From Gammaproteobacteria bacterium (GTDB lineage Bacteria; Pseudomonadota; Gammaproteobacteria; SZUA-229), in contig JADGFA010000025.1 in the NCBI GenBank assembly GCA_016744065.1, positions 1-59,866 of the forward strand: a stretch of DNA of 59,866 nt. The letters are read 5' to 3'. Under the pieces are notes generated by a model. That model searched no databases. It had not been told where the DNA came from and saw nothing but the letters and a program-made list of their open reading frames with translations. Shown here in pieces: positions 8,771 through 17,543 of this stretch (positions are counted from its first letter, which is position 1; each line of letters opens with the position of its first letter). Position numbers and translations under genes: made by a program.

Positions 8771-9700
8771 ATGCGAAATATTGTACTTATCATTACACTG
8801 ATCATGTCAGTGATGTTATTTGCGGATAACCCCATAGATAGCTCTTCTCGCCTGTATCAGGGGCTGTGGAATACAGGACATCTGTTTTTCTTTGCTTTTC
8901 TGACCTGGTTGTTAATAACCCAGACATACTTGTCTGAACGAAGCTGGCTAAAAATGCTGGTGGTGAGCCTGGTATTTAGTCTGTTGTTGGGTGGCTTAAT
9001 AGAAATTGTGCAATTTCTAGTAGGTCGTTATATGGAGTGGCAGGATCTGTTTACGGATATGTTGGGTGCACTATTTGGTTTTTTAGTCGTTCAGTTTTCT
9101 GTTCCAGTGGAACGTAGGTTTACTGTAAGGCCTGTGATCATATTATTGTCAATTATTGTATTGTCGATGACATTTTATCCTGTGTTTAGCATTGTAAGGG
9201 ATAATCAGAAGATGCAAGCGGATTTCCCTGTGATTGCTGACTTTGAGTCAGAAGACACCCTGGTTCGTTGGGATAATGAAGATGTAAGTAAGTTTGAAAT
9301 TGATTATCAGCTTTATACTAAAGGGGGGTCATCGGTTTTAGTTGAGTTTACAACAGGTGATTATCCGGGGGTGTCGCTTGAAGTGGTATACCCCGACTGG
9401 TCTGGGTATAATTTTTTTGATGTTAGTGTACATAATGACCAGAATGAAAATCTGGATATAGAGATTAAAGTTTATGACCATCTACACAAACGAACTGGCT
9501 ATAATTATGGTGATCGATTTAATCATGTTGTAAATCTCCATCCCGGGTGGAATACATTAAAAATTAAGTTGCTGGACGTTTTTCATGCGCCTAAGGGCAG
9601 AAGTATGAATTTAGATGATATTGCAGGTTTTAGTTTGTTTATACATGATCCAGATGAGATTAAAACGATTCATCTGGATGATATTCATCTATCAAATTAA
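8771..9700 (+). CDS. VanZ-family membrane protein with C-terminal beta domain
   Basis: Residues 1-115 hold four hydrophobic helices of the VanZ type, with the conserved E-I-V-Q-F and D-L-F-T-D-M-L-G-A pattern near 78-99. A fifth helix (about 120-140) leads to an extracytoplasmic beta-rich domain of about 150 residues that resembles a galactose-binding/CBM-like jelly roll (F-E-S-E-D start, repeated aromatic strands, L-D-D-I near the end). VanZ is named from teicoplanin resistance, but most VanZ-like proteins have unknown function; the fused domain suggests glycan binding at the envelope. GGGGA precedes the ATG. Confidence 0.75.
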   Translation: MRNIVLIITLIMSVMLFADNPIDSSSRLYQGLWNTGHLFFFAFLTWLLITQTYLSERSWLKMLVVSLVFSLLLGGLIEIVQFLVGRYMEWQDLFTDMLGALFGFLVVQFSVPVERRFTVRPVIILLSIIVLSMTFYPVFSIVRDNQKMQADFPVIADFESEDTLVRWDNEDVSKFEIDYQLYTKGGSSVLVEFTTGDYPGVSLEVVYPDWSGYNFFDVSVHNDQNENLDIEIKVYDHLHKRTGYNYGDRFNHVVNLHPGWNTLKIKLLDVFHAPKGRSMNLDDIAGFSLFIHDPDEIKTIHLDDIHLSN

Positions 9701-9710
9701 ATTGATAAGT

Positions 9711-9738
9711 TTCGACAAAGCCAGTAAATATCTATAAA
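9711..9738 (+). promoter_or_regulatory. Candidate promoter of purEK
   Basis: TTCGAC (9711-9716), a 16-bp spacer and TATAAA (9733-9738) lie 40 bp before the purE ATG. I see no convincing PurR operator. Confidence 0.35.
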
Positions 9739-9777
9739 ATTACCGGTTTTCTCCGTTTTGGCACCTGAAGGTGATGT

Positions 9778-10269
9778 ATGAATAAAAAGGTTGGCGTAGT
9801 AATGGGTAGTAACAGTGACTGGCCCGTTATGCAGTATGCTGTACAGCAGTTGGAAGCGTTTGGTATTGAATACGAGACGCGCGTGGTTTCAGCGCACCGA
9901 ACACCTGATTTATTATTTGAATATGCGGCAACAGCACGTGAACGTGGATTAGCCTGCATTATTGCAGGAGCGGGCGGTGCAGCTCATTTACCGGGTATGC
10001 TGGCTGCAAAAACGACCTTACCTATTTTAGGCGTACCCGTTAACTCAAAATACCTGAAAGGAATGGATTCATTGTTGTCCATTGTACAGATGCCTAAGGG
10101 TATTCCGGTAGCAACCTTTGCTATTGGAGAAGCCGGTGCAGCAAATGCAGGCCTATATGCTGTTTCTATTCTGGCAAATCAGGATGAAGAGTTAGCCGAT
10201 AAACTGGCTGATTTTCGTGCTGATCAGCAAGAAACGGTTCTTGCTATGCAGCTCCCACCAGAAGAATAG
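9778..10269 (+). CDS. purE: 5-(carboxyamino)imidazole ribonucleotide mutase PurE
   Basis: Class I PurE, which converts N5-CAIR to CAIR in purine synthesis. The 163 residues carry the signature segments G-S-N-S-D-W near 11-16, S-A-H-R-T-P-D with the catalytic His near 43, and [12 protein letters not shown] near 63-74. GAAGGTGAT lies just before the ATG. purK starts two bases after the stop, so the two enzymes of consecutive steps are made together. Confidence 0.97.
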   Translation: MNKKVGVVMGSNSDWPVMQYAVQQLEAFGIEYETRVVSAHRTPDLLFEYAATARERGLACIIAGAGGAAHLPGMLAAKTTLPILGVPVNSKYLKGMDSLLSIVQMPKGIPVATFAIGEAGAANAGLYAVSILANQDEELADKLADFRADQQETVLAMQLPPEE

Positions 10270-10271
10270 AT

Positions 10272-11414
10272 ATGTCATCTTTATCGTTATCCAGCCCATT
10301 ATTGCCGGGGGCAACTTTAGGCGTTTTAGGTGGAGGGCAGTTGGGTCGAATGTTCTGTATGGCTGCGCGCAATATGGGGTATCGTACCGTTGTTCTCGAT
10401 CCAGACCCTAAAAGCCCGGCAGCTGAAGTTGCCGATCATCACCTTCAGGCGAGCTACACTCACAAAGCATCGCTGGCTGAAATGGCGGCCCTGTGTGATG
10501 CCATTACGACAGAATTCGAAAATGTCCCCGCGGAAAGTCTGAAATTTTTATCTTCTCATAAGCCGGTACATCCATCGGCTGAAGCGGTTGCCATTGCGCG
10601 GCATAGAATTCAGGAAAAAGATTATGCAAAAAATTCAGGTCTCAGCCCCGCACCCTATGCCTTAATTAGCTCAATAGATGATTTTGATGCGGCGATCGCT
10701 ATTACTGGTTTGCCTGGTATTATAAAAACCACAACGTTGGGGTATGATGGTAAAGGTCAGCAAATTATTAAAAATAAAGCTCAACTGGAAGTCGCCTTTA
10801 ATGAATTAGGACAGGTTGAATGTGTGTTAGAGAAAAAAATGGATCTGGCGTTAGAAATATCGGTGCTTTTGGCCAGAAATACTCGGGGTGAAGTTGCCTG
10901 TTATCCGCCTGCTGAAAATGAGCATGTGAATGGTGTTTTACATAAAAGTATTGTGCCCGCACGGGTAGATGACACGATTGCTGAAACTGCTCGACAACAG
11001 GCAATTGGTCTGGCAAATAAAATCAATTATGTGGGTGTGCTGGCAGTAGAATTTTTTATAACGACTGATAATCAGCTTATATTTAATGAAATGGCACCAC
11101 GCCCACATAATAGTGGGCATTATACGATGGATGCTGCTGTTGTTTCTCAGTTTGAGCAACAGGTGCGAGTGATGTGTGGTCTAGCGCCGGGGGATGCGCG
11201 TCTAACCACACCGGTGGTGATGATTAATTTGCTTGGAGATTTGTGGCCGGTTAACTGGCAAACCTGTCTGGCAGAGCCGGGTCTTAAGCTTCACCTGTAT
11301 GGTAAACATGAAGCAAGACCTGGGCGTAAGATGGGGCACTTTAATCTGTTATCAATCGATATTGATCAGGCAATTCAAAAGGCAGACAAGGTTTTTAGTG
11401 AGCTTTCGTCTTAA
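10272..11414 (+). CDS. purK: N5-carboxyaminoimidazole ribonucleotide synthase PurK
   Basis: ATP-grasp ligase that makes N5-CAIR from AIR, ATP and bicarbonate, the substrate of PurE. The 380 residues show the N-terminal G-G-G-Q-L-G-R-M motif near 20-27, the ATP-grasp centre with T-T-L-G-Y-D-G-K-G-Q, and F-F-I-T...N-E-M-A-P-R-P-H-N-S-G-H near 262-285. Length fits the family. Second gene of the purEK unit. A 9-bp inverted repeat at 11505-11538 follows about 90 bp downstream but lacks a T-run. Confidence 0.97.
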   Translation: MSSLSLSSPLLPGATLGVLGGGQLGRMFCMAARNMGYRTVVLDPDPKSPAAEVADHHLQASYTHKASLAEMAALCDAITTEFENVPAESLKFLSSHKPVHPSAEAVAIARHRIQEKDYAKNSGLSPAPYALISSIDDFDAAIAITGLPGIIKTTTLGYDGKGQQIIKNKAQLEVAFNELGQVECVLEKKMDLALEISVLLARNTRGEVACYPPAENEHVNGVLHKSIVPARVDDTIAETARQQAIGLANKINYVGVLAVEFFITTDNQLIFNEMAPRPHNSGHYTMDAAVVSQFEQQVRVMCGLAPGDARLTTPVVMINLLGDLWPVNWQTCLAEPGLKLHLYGKHEARPGRKMGHFNLLSIDIDQAIQKADKVFSELSS

Positions 11415-11627
11415 GCCTGTTGATATAACTGAAGAGAAGAGTAAAAATATTATGTGTCAGGCAATTAAATTTTTACTTGTTTTTACAAGCTTGAACTAGC
11501 TCTCACTTCAATCAATCAATAAATTGCTGGATTGAAGTTTATATTGGCTCTGTCATAATCGATTACGGGTGTCTTTTATAATTAGAGCGCTCAATTTATA
11601 TAAGAGTGAAACAGGTGTGTATTTGTT

Positions 11628-12062
11628 ATGAGTTTATCTGAGCCGGTAAAAGAATTTGATGGTGAGCTGGGTTGTCCAGAAAATCAGCAGATGATTGATT
11701 TTCTAAAACAATATCAGCCATCAGCCCATACAGATATTGTTCAGCTACTGGTTGAATCAACAAGTGATCTGGAAAGTATAAAGTTTTATTGCCCCGATAC
11801 TGATAATCACGCCTATTATCTAGCACATACGCCTGAAGGCGTTATTTTTGCAGCAGCCATAGGTATGAGTGCATTGATGTATCGTTTACCTAAACAATCT
11901 ATGTCTGGTGCACTGGTTAAAGGTGGAGAAATTTTTAAAGAAATTGGTGAGCCATGGGTCAGTTTTAATCCTTTCTGGCCTGATGATGAAAAAAAAGATC
12001 AGGTAAATATGTCTGAAATGAAAAAATGGGCTAAATTAGCCTATTTGCACGCGCTATCCTGA
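11628..12062 (+). CDS. Hypothetical protein, 144 aa
   Basis: A soluble acidic protein with no signal sequence; the centre (about 70-100) is hydrophobic and glycine-rich, and the C-terminus has W-V-S-F-N-P-F-W-P-D-D. I do not recognise it. A perfect TATAAT lies at 11577-11582, about 45 bp before the ATG, though without a good -35. One base separates its stop from the next gene, a membrane protein, so the two form a unit. Confidence 0.68.
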   Translation: MSLSEPVKEFDGELGCPENQQMIDFLKQYQPSAHTDIVQLLVESTSDLESIKFYCPDTDNHAYYLAHTPEGVIFAAAIGMSALMYRLPKQSMSGALVKGGEIFKEIGEPWVSFNPFWPDDEKKDQVNMSEMKKWAKLAYLHALS

Positions 12063-12063
12063 T

Positions 12064-12570
12064 ATGTCTTCTAGCCAGTCTTCCGTATTACGTTTTTATA
12101 AAATATGTGCATTGTTAGGCACACTGATTATTGTTGCAGATATCAGCTTGTCATGGATTCGAATACAGGCATTTGATAGCAGTGTAACGAATATATTTGA
12201 GTCAATGGTTACAAATCAGATGGAGCTTGAGGGTTTGCAGCAGGAACTGGTACATATCGGTAAGGTGCTGGCCCAGTCACAGGAAGTGAGTGAAGATAAA
12301 AATACACAGATAGATGGCGTTGTATATTCTGCATATGAAATTGAACGCCTCAGGAATGAGCAGGCGAATATTAAACTCCATATGCAGGAAAAACAGCTTG
12401 ACCTTGTCGGTGTCAGTAATGAGAAAAAATATGTAATGAATGAGATTCGTATATTGTTTTTAGGTTCATTAATGTTTCTTGTTTTAGGTACCTTACTTTC
12501 TGCGTTTGGTTACCTGGCCTGGTACTTTAAAATAGAATTATTTGAAGATCGGCGTAAACAACCCAGATAA
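12064..12570 (+). CDS. Two-helix membrane protein with coiled coil, 168 aa
   Basis: One membrane helix at about 12-32, a long polar helical stretch at about 45-118 with heptad repeats, and a second membrane helix at about 128-150, followed by a short basic tail. The central part is probably a periplasmic coiled coil and both ends cytosolic. Family not recognised. It follows the 144-aa gene by one base, suggesting the soluble protein may be its partner. Confidence 0.68.
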   Translation: MSSSQSSVLRFYKICALLGTLIIVADISLSWIRIQAFDSSVTNIFESMVTNQMELEGLQQELVHIGKVLAQSQEVSEDKNTQIDGVVYSAYEIERLRNEQANIKLHMQEKQLDLVGVSNEKKYVMNEIRILFLGSLMFLVLGTLLSAFGYLAWYFKIELFEDRRKQPR

Positions 12571-12999
12571 AAGAAAAATGACAATATGTGGTGTTATTGT
12601 ATTGTTAGATATTTAAGTAATACCTGGGATAGAGGTATGTTGTAGTCAGTATTCACTGGCACATTTTGATTTAACCCGTTAAATAATTTAAGTGATAGAT
12701 GATGATATTTTAATTATCACGCCTGTTGATTAAAGCGCTAAGTTTGCAAACCTTAAGTTAGATGCTCTGCGTCTTGCCTGTTATTTTATATATTTATGGT
12801 CAATATTTTAAAATATTATTAGCTTATTTTGTGTATTGTTTAACTGAAAGGAAGAAATGAGAGGGATAAAACTTACTGAACAAAATGAATATTTTAATGA
12901 CAGCGAATTCCCAAAATAGCACTAGAAAAATTCTATGTAAAGAAATATATCTTATTTTGAGGCGTTTTTCTTAAAATATCGTTTTTAGTTGTTTTTTTC

Positions 13000-13028
13000 T
13001 TGACCTGACATACTCGATATTCTATAAG
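13000..13028 (+). promoter_or_regulatory. Sigma-70 promoter of phoH
   Basis: TTGACC (13000-13005), a 17-bp spacer and TATAAG (13023-13028) are both one mismatch from consensus. Transcription would begin near 13035, leaving a leader of about 105 nt. Confidence 0.6.
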
Positions 13029-13054
13029 TCTGGTTAATAGTAAACGAAAATAAC

Positions 13055-13064
13055 AGGAGGTGAT
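13055..13064 (+). promoter_or_regulatory. Orphan perfect Shine-Dalgarno in the phoH leader
   Basis: AGGAGGTGAT is complementary over ten bases to the 16S rRNA 3' end (a universally conserved sequence in bacteria), yet no ATG, GTG or TTG in a usable position follows; the nearest ATG (13099) is 34 bases away and opens a six-codon ORF. A 7-bp inverted repeat AAACAAT/ATTGTTT (13094-13117) sits between this site and the true phoH start. It may act as a ribosome standby or decoy site. Confidence 0.45.
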
Positions 13065-13140
13065 TTAGCTATACCTGATAAACGAACCCTAACAAACAAT
13101 GTTACTTGTTATTGTTTAACTCATTATCAAAAGGTGTTAT

Positions 13141-13893
13141 ATGCCCAGACGTTCTGCTACACAGAAAAGAGCTGCGAAGCAAGCAAGAAAACGTAACTCT
13201 GATCCTTCAGTTGTTGTTGATATTAAATCACGCAACTCCTTTATCGAAACACAAGCTATTACAGCAAAAGCTGCACCGCCGCTTCAGGCAAAAACCTTGT
13301 CTCAGTCTCATTACATTAGCGCAATTAAATCACATAAATTAACTTTTGGTACCGGCCCTGCGGGAACAGGAAAAAGTTATGTTGCGGGGGCAATTGCAGC
13401 AGAGGAACTGGAAGCCCGGCGTATAGAAAAAATAATCATAACCCGGCCTGCGGTTGAAGCGGGTGAAAATATGGGGTTCTTGCCAGGTGATATGCAGGAA
13501 AAATTTGATCCTTATTTCGATGCATTTCGTGATTGCCTGAATGAACGATTAGGTAAAGGGGCAGTTGAATGTGGTTTGAAAAATGATCGTATCGTTGTTT
13601 CGCCACTGGCCTATTTACGAGGCAAAACTTTTAATGATGCTTTTGTCGTTCTGGACGAGGCACAAAACTGTACTAAAATGCAATTAAAAATGTTTTTAAC
13701 ACGTATTGGTGAAAATTGTCGTGTGGTTGTTAATGGTGATATTCGCCAGTCAGATATAGGTAGTCGATCTGGTTTAGAAGATGCTATCAGCAGGTTAGGG
13801 CATCTTGATTCTGTTTATGTTCATACGTTTGAGCATGAGGATATCGTCAGAAGCGGCCTGGTTAAAGATATAATTGAATGTTATGAAAGATAA
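13141..13893 (+). CDS. phoH: PhoH-family ATPase
   Basis: A single-domain PhoH-type P-loop ATPase of 250 residues, similar in layout to E. coli PhoH rather than the longer YbeZ. A basic N-terminal tail (1-20) precedes the core. Walker A G-P-A-G-T-G-K-S is at 72-79 and Walker B V-V-L-D-E-A-Q-N at 169-176. The F-L-T-R-I-G-E-N and V-V-N-G-D-I-R-Q-S-D segments are family hallmarks. The cellular role is poorly defined; phosphate-starvation control is known in E. coli, but I see no clear Pho box here. Its own ribosome site AAAGGTG lies 6 bases before the ATG. Confidence 0.9.
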   Translation: MPRRSATQKRAAKQARKRNSDPSVVVDIKSRNSFIETQAITAKAAPPLQAKTLSQSHYISAIKSHKLTFGTGPAGTGKSYVAGAIAAEELEARRIEKIIITRPAVEAGENMGFLPGDMQEKFDPYFDAFRDCLNERLGKGAVECGLKNDRIVVSPLAYLRGKTFNDAFVVLDEAQNCTKMQLKMFLTRIGENCRVVVNGDIRQSDIGSRSGLEDAISRLGHLDSVYVHTFEHEDIVRSGLVKDIIECYER

Positions 13894-13928
13894 TTAAATC
13901 CACATAACAGTAATGTTGTAATATATTT

Positions 13929-13958
13929 AAAGGGCGCATTTGCGCCCTTTGTTTTTTA
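13929..13958 (+). terminator. Rho-independent terminator after phoH
   Basis: AAAGGGCGCA and TGCGCCCTTT form a perfect 10-bp GC-rich stem with a TT loop, followed by GTTTTTTATT. It is 35 bp past the phoH stop. Confidence 0.92.
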
Positions 13959-14071
13959 TTATAGAAATGTGATGCTTATAGTGAGAAATTATTTTTAAGC
14001 GTTGGTTGTTTAATAAAATTTGATATTTTTCAAATTTTTTGTGATGAAATCATTTAAAGATTATATTTATT

Positions 14072-14581
14072 ATGGGTAGATACAGACCCCCCGCTAAAAA
14101 AGGCTCTCCTTATATCACGGCTGAAGGTATGGCAGCACTTGAGAAGGAACTTGATTTCCTGTGGAATAAGCGCCGACCCTTGGTTGTAAAAGCATTATCT
14201 ACGGCTGCCGCTGAAGGTGATCGTTCTGAAAATGCTGAATATATATATCGAAAAAAAGAGCTAGGTGAAATCGACCGACGAGTGCGGTTTTTATCTAAAC
14301 GAGTGGATGAAGTAAAAGTTGTTAGTGATACGCCGAAAAAAACGAATCAGATCTTTTTTGGCGCCTGGATTGAACTGGAAAATGATGACGGTATTTTACG
14401 GCAATATCGAATAGTGGGACCAGATGAGTTTGATGCTGATAAAGGGTATATCAGCATGGACTCTCCCGTGGCTATTGCTCTGATGAAAAAATGTGAAGGG
14501 GATGAGGTTATTATTAAAACACCAGGAGGTGTGCTTAATTATTATATTAGTCGAGTGCAATATCAATCATTTGATTTGTGA
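14072..14581 (+). CDS. greB: Transcription elongation factor GreB
   Basis: Binds RNA polymerase and triggers cleavage of backtracked transcripts. The N-terminal coiled coil (about 1-80) holds the acidic tip A-A-E-G-D-R-S-E-N-A-E-Y near 47-58. The C-terminal FKBP-like domain ends with the G-D-E-V-I-I-K-T-P-G-G segment. The start G-R-Y-R-P-P and 169-residue length, longer than GreA, point to GreB. The gene stands alone between the phoH terminator and motY. Confidence 0.95.
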   Translation: MGRYRPPAKKGSPYITAEGMAALEKELDFLWNKRRPLVVKALSTAAAEGDRSENAEYIYRKKELGEIDRRVRFLSKRVDEVKVVSDTPKKTNQIFFGAWIELENDDGILRQYRIVGPDEFDADKGYISMDSPVAIALMKKCEGDEVIIKTPGGVLNYYISRVQYQSFDL

Positions 14582-14684
14582 TATGAAATTTTTTTAGAAT
14601 AATGTTGTTGTAGTCGGAAGGATATATTAAGAATAAGAAATATTTACATAAACTTAGTTTTTTTTTTGTAGGTATTAAATTAAT

Positions 14685-14711
14685 TAAAGTTTTGCGTCTG
14701 TCTGTCGATAG
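14685..14711 (+). promoter_or_regulatory. FliA (sigma-28) promoter of motY
   Basis: TAAAGTTT (14685-14692), an 11-bp spacer and GTCGATAG (14704-14711). The E. coli FliA consensus is TAAAGTTT-N11-GCCGATAA, so the -35 is perfect and the -10 matches six of eight. Transcription should start near 14717-14719, essentially at the motY ATG. The match to flagellar gene content downstream strengthens the call. Confidence 0.75.
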
Positions 14712-14718
14712 TGATTGT

Positions 14719-15588
14719 ATGACAACTATAAATGCGCCCATATTCAGACGGCTTTTATTCTTTATCGGTATATTACTTACATTTAATTTATATGCTGTAC
14801 AACGTTATCAGACGTCTGTGGTTGATTCTGACTGGCATGTGCTAAGTAGTCCGATTCAATGTGAGCTGGTGCATGAAATTGATCACTATGGGAATGGGCG
14901 GTTTATTTTTTCTTCAGGAGGTGAGCTGGCTTTTCAGTTGTATTCGATAGAGGCTGCGAGGCGAGAAGGTGCTGCAAGTTTGTACTCTATTGCTCCTTTT
15001 TGGCGTGAGGCAGAAGAAAAGGATCTGGCGCAGTTGGCTATTTCTAGCGGCAATATGCCTGTTTATGTGGGGGGAGAGCTGGCATATCGAATATTGTATG
15101 AGTTACAGGCCGGACGACACCCTACTTTTCATTATAAAGACTGGGCCAGCTTTGAAGATGATGTTTATGTTTCGGTTTCATCGGTAAATTTTCATAAGCA
15201 GGTGGATGAGTTTAAGCGCTGTATTACTAATGCGTTATCATATGGTTCAGATGAGGTTAAAGATACGATCGTGTATTTTGGTTCTGATAAATCGACTTTA
15301 ACAAGATCGCAACGTAAAAAGTTAACAGAAATTGTATTATTTTCAAAAATTGATAAAAATTTGAAAATTCAGTTAAAAGGCCATGCTGATGGGCGTGGTC
15401 GTCGTATTTATAATAAAAAACTATCCACCCGTCGAATCAGAGCAGTGGAAAAATACCTGGTATCTAAAGGTGTGCCTGAAATGCAAATTAGTCAGAAGGC
15501 GCATGGAGAAAGTCGCCCGGTTGCCAGTAATCGCAGTGAAAGGGGGCGTAGAAATAATCGGCGTGTTGATGTACTCATTAAGCATTAA
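14719..15588 (+). CDS. motY: Sodium-type flagellar stator-ring protein MotY
   Basis: MotY forms the periplasmic T ring that holds PomAB stators in polar flagella. After a signal peptide (about 1-23), residues 28-165 match the MotY N-terminal domain as I recall it from Vibrio: Y-Q-T-S, S-S-P-I-Q-C-E-L, F-S-S-G-G-E-L, Y-V-G-G-E-L-A, and Y-K-D-W segments. Residues about 180-289 are an OmpA-like peptidoglycan-binding domain (L-K-G-H-A-D-G-R-G, N-R-R-V-D-V-L). A TTG at 14692 would add nine residues but overlaps the FliA promoter, so I chose the ATG at 14719. No ribosome site is visible, consistent with a leaderless mRNA. No other flagellar gene is nearby. Confidence 0.88.
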   Translation: MTTINAPIFRRLLFFIGILLTFNLYAVQRYQTSVVDSDWHVLSSPIQCELVHEIDHYGNGRFIFSSGGELAFQLYSIEAARREGAASLYSIAPFWREAEEKDLAQLAISSGNMPVYVGGELAYRILYELQAGRHPTFHYKDWASFEDDVYVSVSSVNFHKQVDEFKRCITNALSYGSDEVKDTIVYFGSDKSTLTRSQRKKLTEIVLFSKIDKNLKIQLKGHADGRGRRIYNKKLSTRRIRAVEKYLVSKGVPEMQISQKAHGESRPVASNRSERGRRNNRRVDVLIKH

Positions 15589-15678
15589 ATAACCTGTTTT
15601 GAAGAATGTGCCTGCTTCACTACATGTATAAGCCGTGAAAAAAGCGTCAAAAGCCCACCACAAGAGTCTTCCCTACGG

Positions 15679-15684
15679 TATAAT
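15679..15684 (+). promoter_or_regulatory. -10 element upstream of argG
   Basis: A perfect TATAAT lies 30 bp before the argG ATG. No recognisable -35 and no ArgR box are seen, so an activator may be needed or the call may be chance. Confidence 0.35.
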
Positions 15685-15713
15685 GCGGCTTTTTTAAAGT
15701 GTGCGGAGTACAT

Positions 15714-16928
15714 ATGTCCAGGGTAAATAAAGTCGTTTTAGCCTATTCAGGCGGTCTTGATACATCCATTATTCTTAAATGGCTGGAAGATACTTACGAT
15801 TGTGAGGTCGTGACATTTACTGCCGATATTGGCCAGGGTGAAGAAGTAGAGCCTGCGCGTGCTAAAGCTAAAGCAATGGGTATTAAAGAAATTTATATTG
15901 AAGACCTGCGTGAAGAGTTTGTGCGTGATTATGTGTTCCCTATGTTTCGTGCTAATGCTATTTATGAGGGTGAATATTTACTGGGTACCTCCATTGCGCG
16001 TCCGTTAATTGCCAAGCGTTTAATCGAGATTGCGAATGAAACCGGTGCGGATGCGATTTCTCATGGTGCCACGGGCAAGGGTAATGATCAGGTTCGTTTC
16101 GAGCTGGGTGCTTACGCATTAAAGCCTGGTGTGCAGGTTATAGCGCCCTGGCGTGAGTGGGACCTTAGTTCTCGTGAGTCTTTAATGGCTTATGCCAAAG
16201 AGCATGGTATTGAAGTCGATTTTGCTAAAAATAAGAAAAAGTCACCCTATTCGATGGATGCTAACCTGCTACATATTTCATATGAAGGGGATATTCTGGA
16301 AGACCCATGGGCAGAAGCCGAGGACGATATGTGGCGTTGGTCAGTTTCGCCTGAAAACGCACCCGATAAGGCAACATATATTGAATTAAGCTATGTAAAG
16401 GGCGACATTGTTGCTATTGATGGTAAAGCAATGACACCGGCAACTGTGCTGGAAACCTTGAATAAACTGGGCGGTGATAATGGTATTGGCCGTTTAGACA
16501 TTGTAGAGAATCGTTATGTTGGTATGAAGTCTCGTGGTTGTTATGAAACACCCGGGGGTACGATTATGATGAAAGCGCACAGAGCCATTGAATCCTTAAC
16601 GTTAGACCGTGAAGTTGCTCATCTTAAAGACTCACTAATGCCTAAATATGCTGAATTAATTTATAACGGTTACTGGTGGAGCCCTGAGCGTGAGATGATG
16701 CAAAAAATGATTGATGAATCTCAACAGTATGTAAATGGTGATGTACGTCTTAAGCTGTATAAAGGGGCTGTTGCTGTAGTAGGCCGACGTTCTGAAAATG
16801 ATTCTTTGTTTGATGAGAAAATAGCAACATTTGAAGAAGATGATGGTGCTTATGATCAAAAAGATGCGGCTGGCTTTATTAAATTGAATGCGCTGCGTTT
16901 AAAGATAGCAGCCAGACGTAATAAATAA
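15714..16928 (+). CDS. argG: Argininosuccinate synthase ArgG
   Basis: Joins citrulline and aspartate with ATP in arginine synthesis. The N-terminus carries the ATP pyrophosphatase P-loop A-Y-S-G-G-L-D-T-S near residues 10-18; [11 protein letters not shown] near 112-122 and P-W-R-E-W near 150 are also diagnostic. The start is the ATG at 15714, with GCGGAG six bases upstream; a GTG at 15699 would add five residues but has no ribosome site. The 404-residue length is normal. It is a single-gene unit. Confidence 0.97.
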   Translation: MSRVNKVVLAYSGGLDTSIILKWLEDTYDCEVVTFTADIGQGEEVEPARAKAKAMGIKEIYIEDLREEFVRDYVFPMFRANAIYEGEYLLGTSIARPLIAKRLIEIANETGADAISHGATGKGNDQVRFELGAYALKPGVQVIAPWREWDLSSRESLMAYAKEHGIEVDFAKNKKKSPYSMDANLLHISYEGDILEDPWAEAEDDMWRWSVSPENAPDKATYIELSYVKGDIVAIDGKAMTPATVLETLNKLGGDNGIGRLDIVENRYVGMKSRGCYETPGGTIMMKAHRAIESLTLDREVAHLKDSLMPKYAELIYNGYWWSPEREMMQKMIDESQQYVNGDVRLKLYKGAVAVVGRRSENDSLFDEKIATFEEDDGAYDQKDAAGFIKLNALRLKIAARRNK

Positions 16929-17543
16929 TTATATTTTTTTTATTGCAGGCCCATTATTGTTTTATTTTGGGCTTGTGATTGAATTAATTTATCAGATGTT
17001 ATTAACAGGTTTACCTCCTGAGTTTTGTTTCCTTTTTTATTAAAAAATCTAATATATAAATAGTCTGTTTTAAGTTATCTCTGTTCTGCCAAGTTACTGT
17101 AAGTCTAAATTTTAAATAAATGGAAATACAGGGTTAAATGTTTCCCGCTAGTGCCAGAGATGGTTGTATTTTCTTGCTATTCTTAGATTAAAAATATAAT
17201 GATGATTACAAATTAAGTATCACCAGATACTGAATGGTTTGTAAAAAATTAAAATAATTTTGGCCTTGTTGCTCTTTGAGTATAACAATAAAAATTCGCT
17301 AAAATGCGTAGCATATTTTTAATTATAAGTATAAAAAAATAAAACAAAGGGAAAAATTCCTATGAAGTATCAGGGGGGATTATAGAAAAATATTCACGGC
17401 TGAGAATATTACTCACATCAGTCTATACTCAGAAAGCAGTTATCAGAAATCAGCAGGTTTGATTTATAGATAATCTACAGATTAAGCCTTATACCAGGCG
17501 AGAACTGGCTAACCGGATATAGGATATGTTGAATTAATATATA
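16929..17543. other. Intergenic 615 bp between argG and the REC-EAL gene
   Basis: I find no supported gene or RNA. An 8-pair hairpin with one G-T pair (CAGGCCCA 16946-16953 / TGGGCTTG 16968-16975) follows argG but has no T-run. A perfect 7-bp inverted repeat AATATTC/GAATATT at 17389-17410 lies upstream of the signalling gene and could be an operator. The rest is AT-rich without clear promoters. Confidence 0.45.

Larger units (their letters stand above)
12571..13140. other. Intergenic 570 bp upstream of phoH
   Basis: The left two thirds are AT-rich with no gene I can support. The right end carries a good sigma-70 promoter, an orphan strong Shine-Dalgarno sequence and a small hairpin, together forming a phoH leader of about 105 nt (elements listed separately). 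Confidence 0.55.

Noticed and set aside
13106..13342. A 78-codon plus-strand ORF overlapping the phoH start
   Set aside because: Different frame from phoH, overlaps it over 200 bp, and has shadow-type composition.
14692..14718. TTG start giving a longer MotY
   Set aside because: It falls inside the FliA promoter and has no ribosome site; the ATG at 14719 gives a proper signal peptide.
15600..15713. ArgR operator upstream of argG
   Set aside because: No sequence close to the ARG box was seen.
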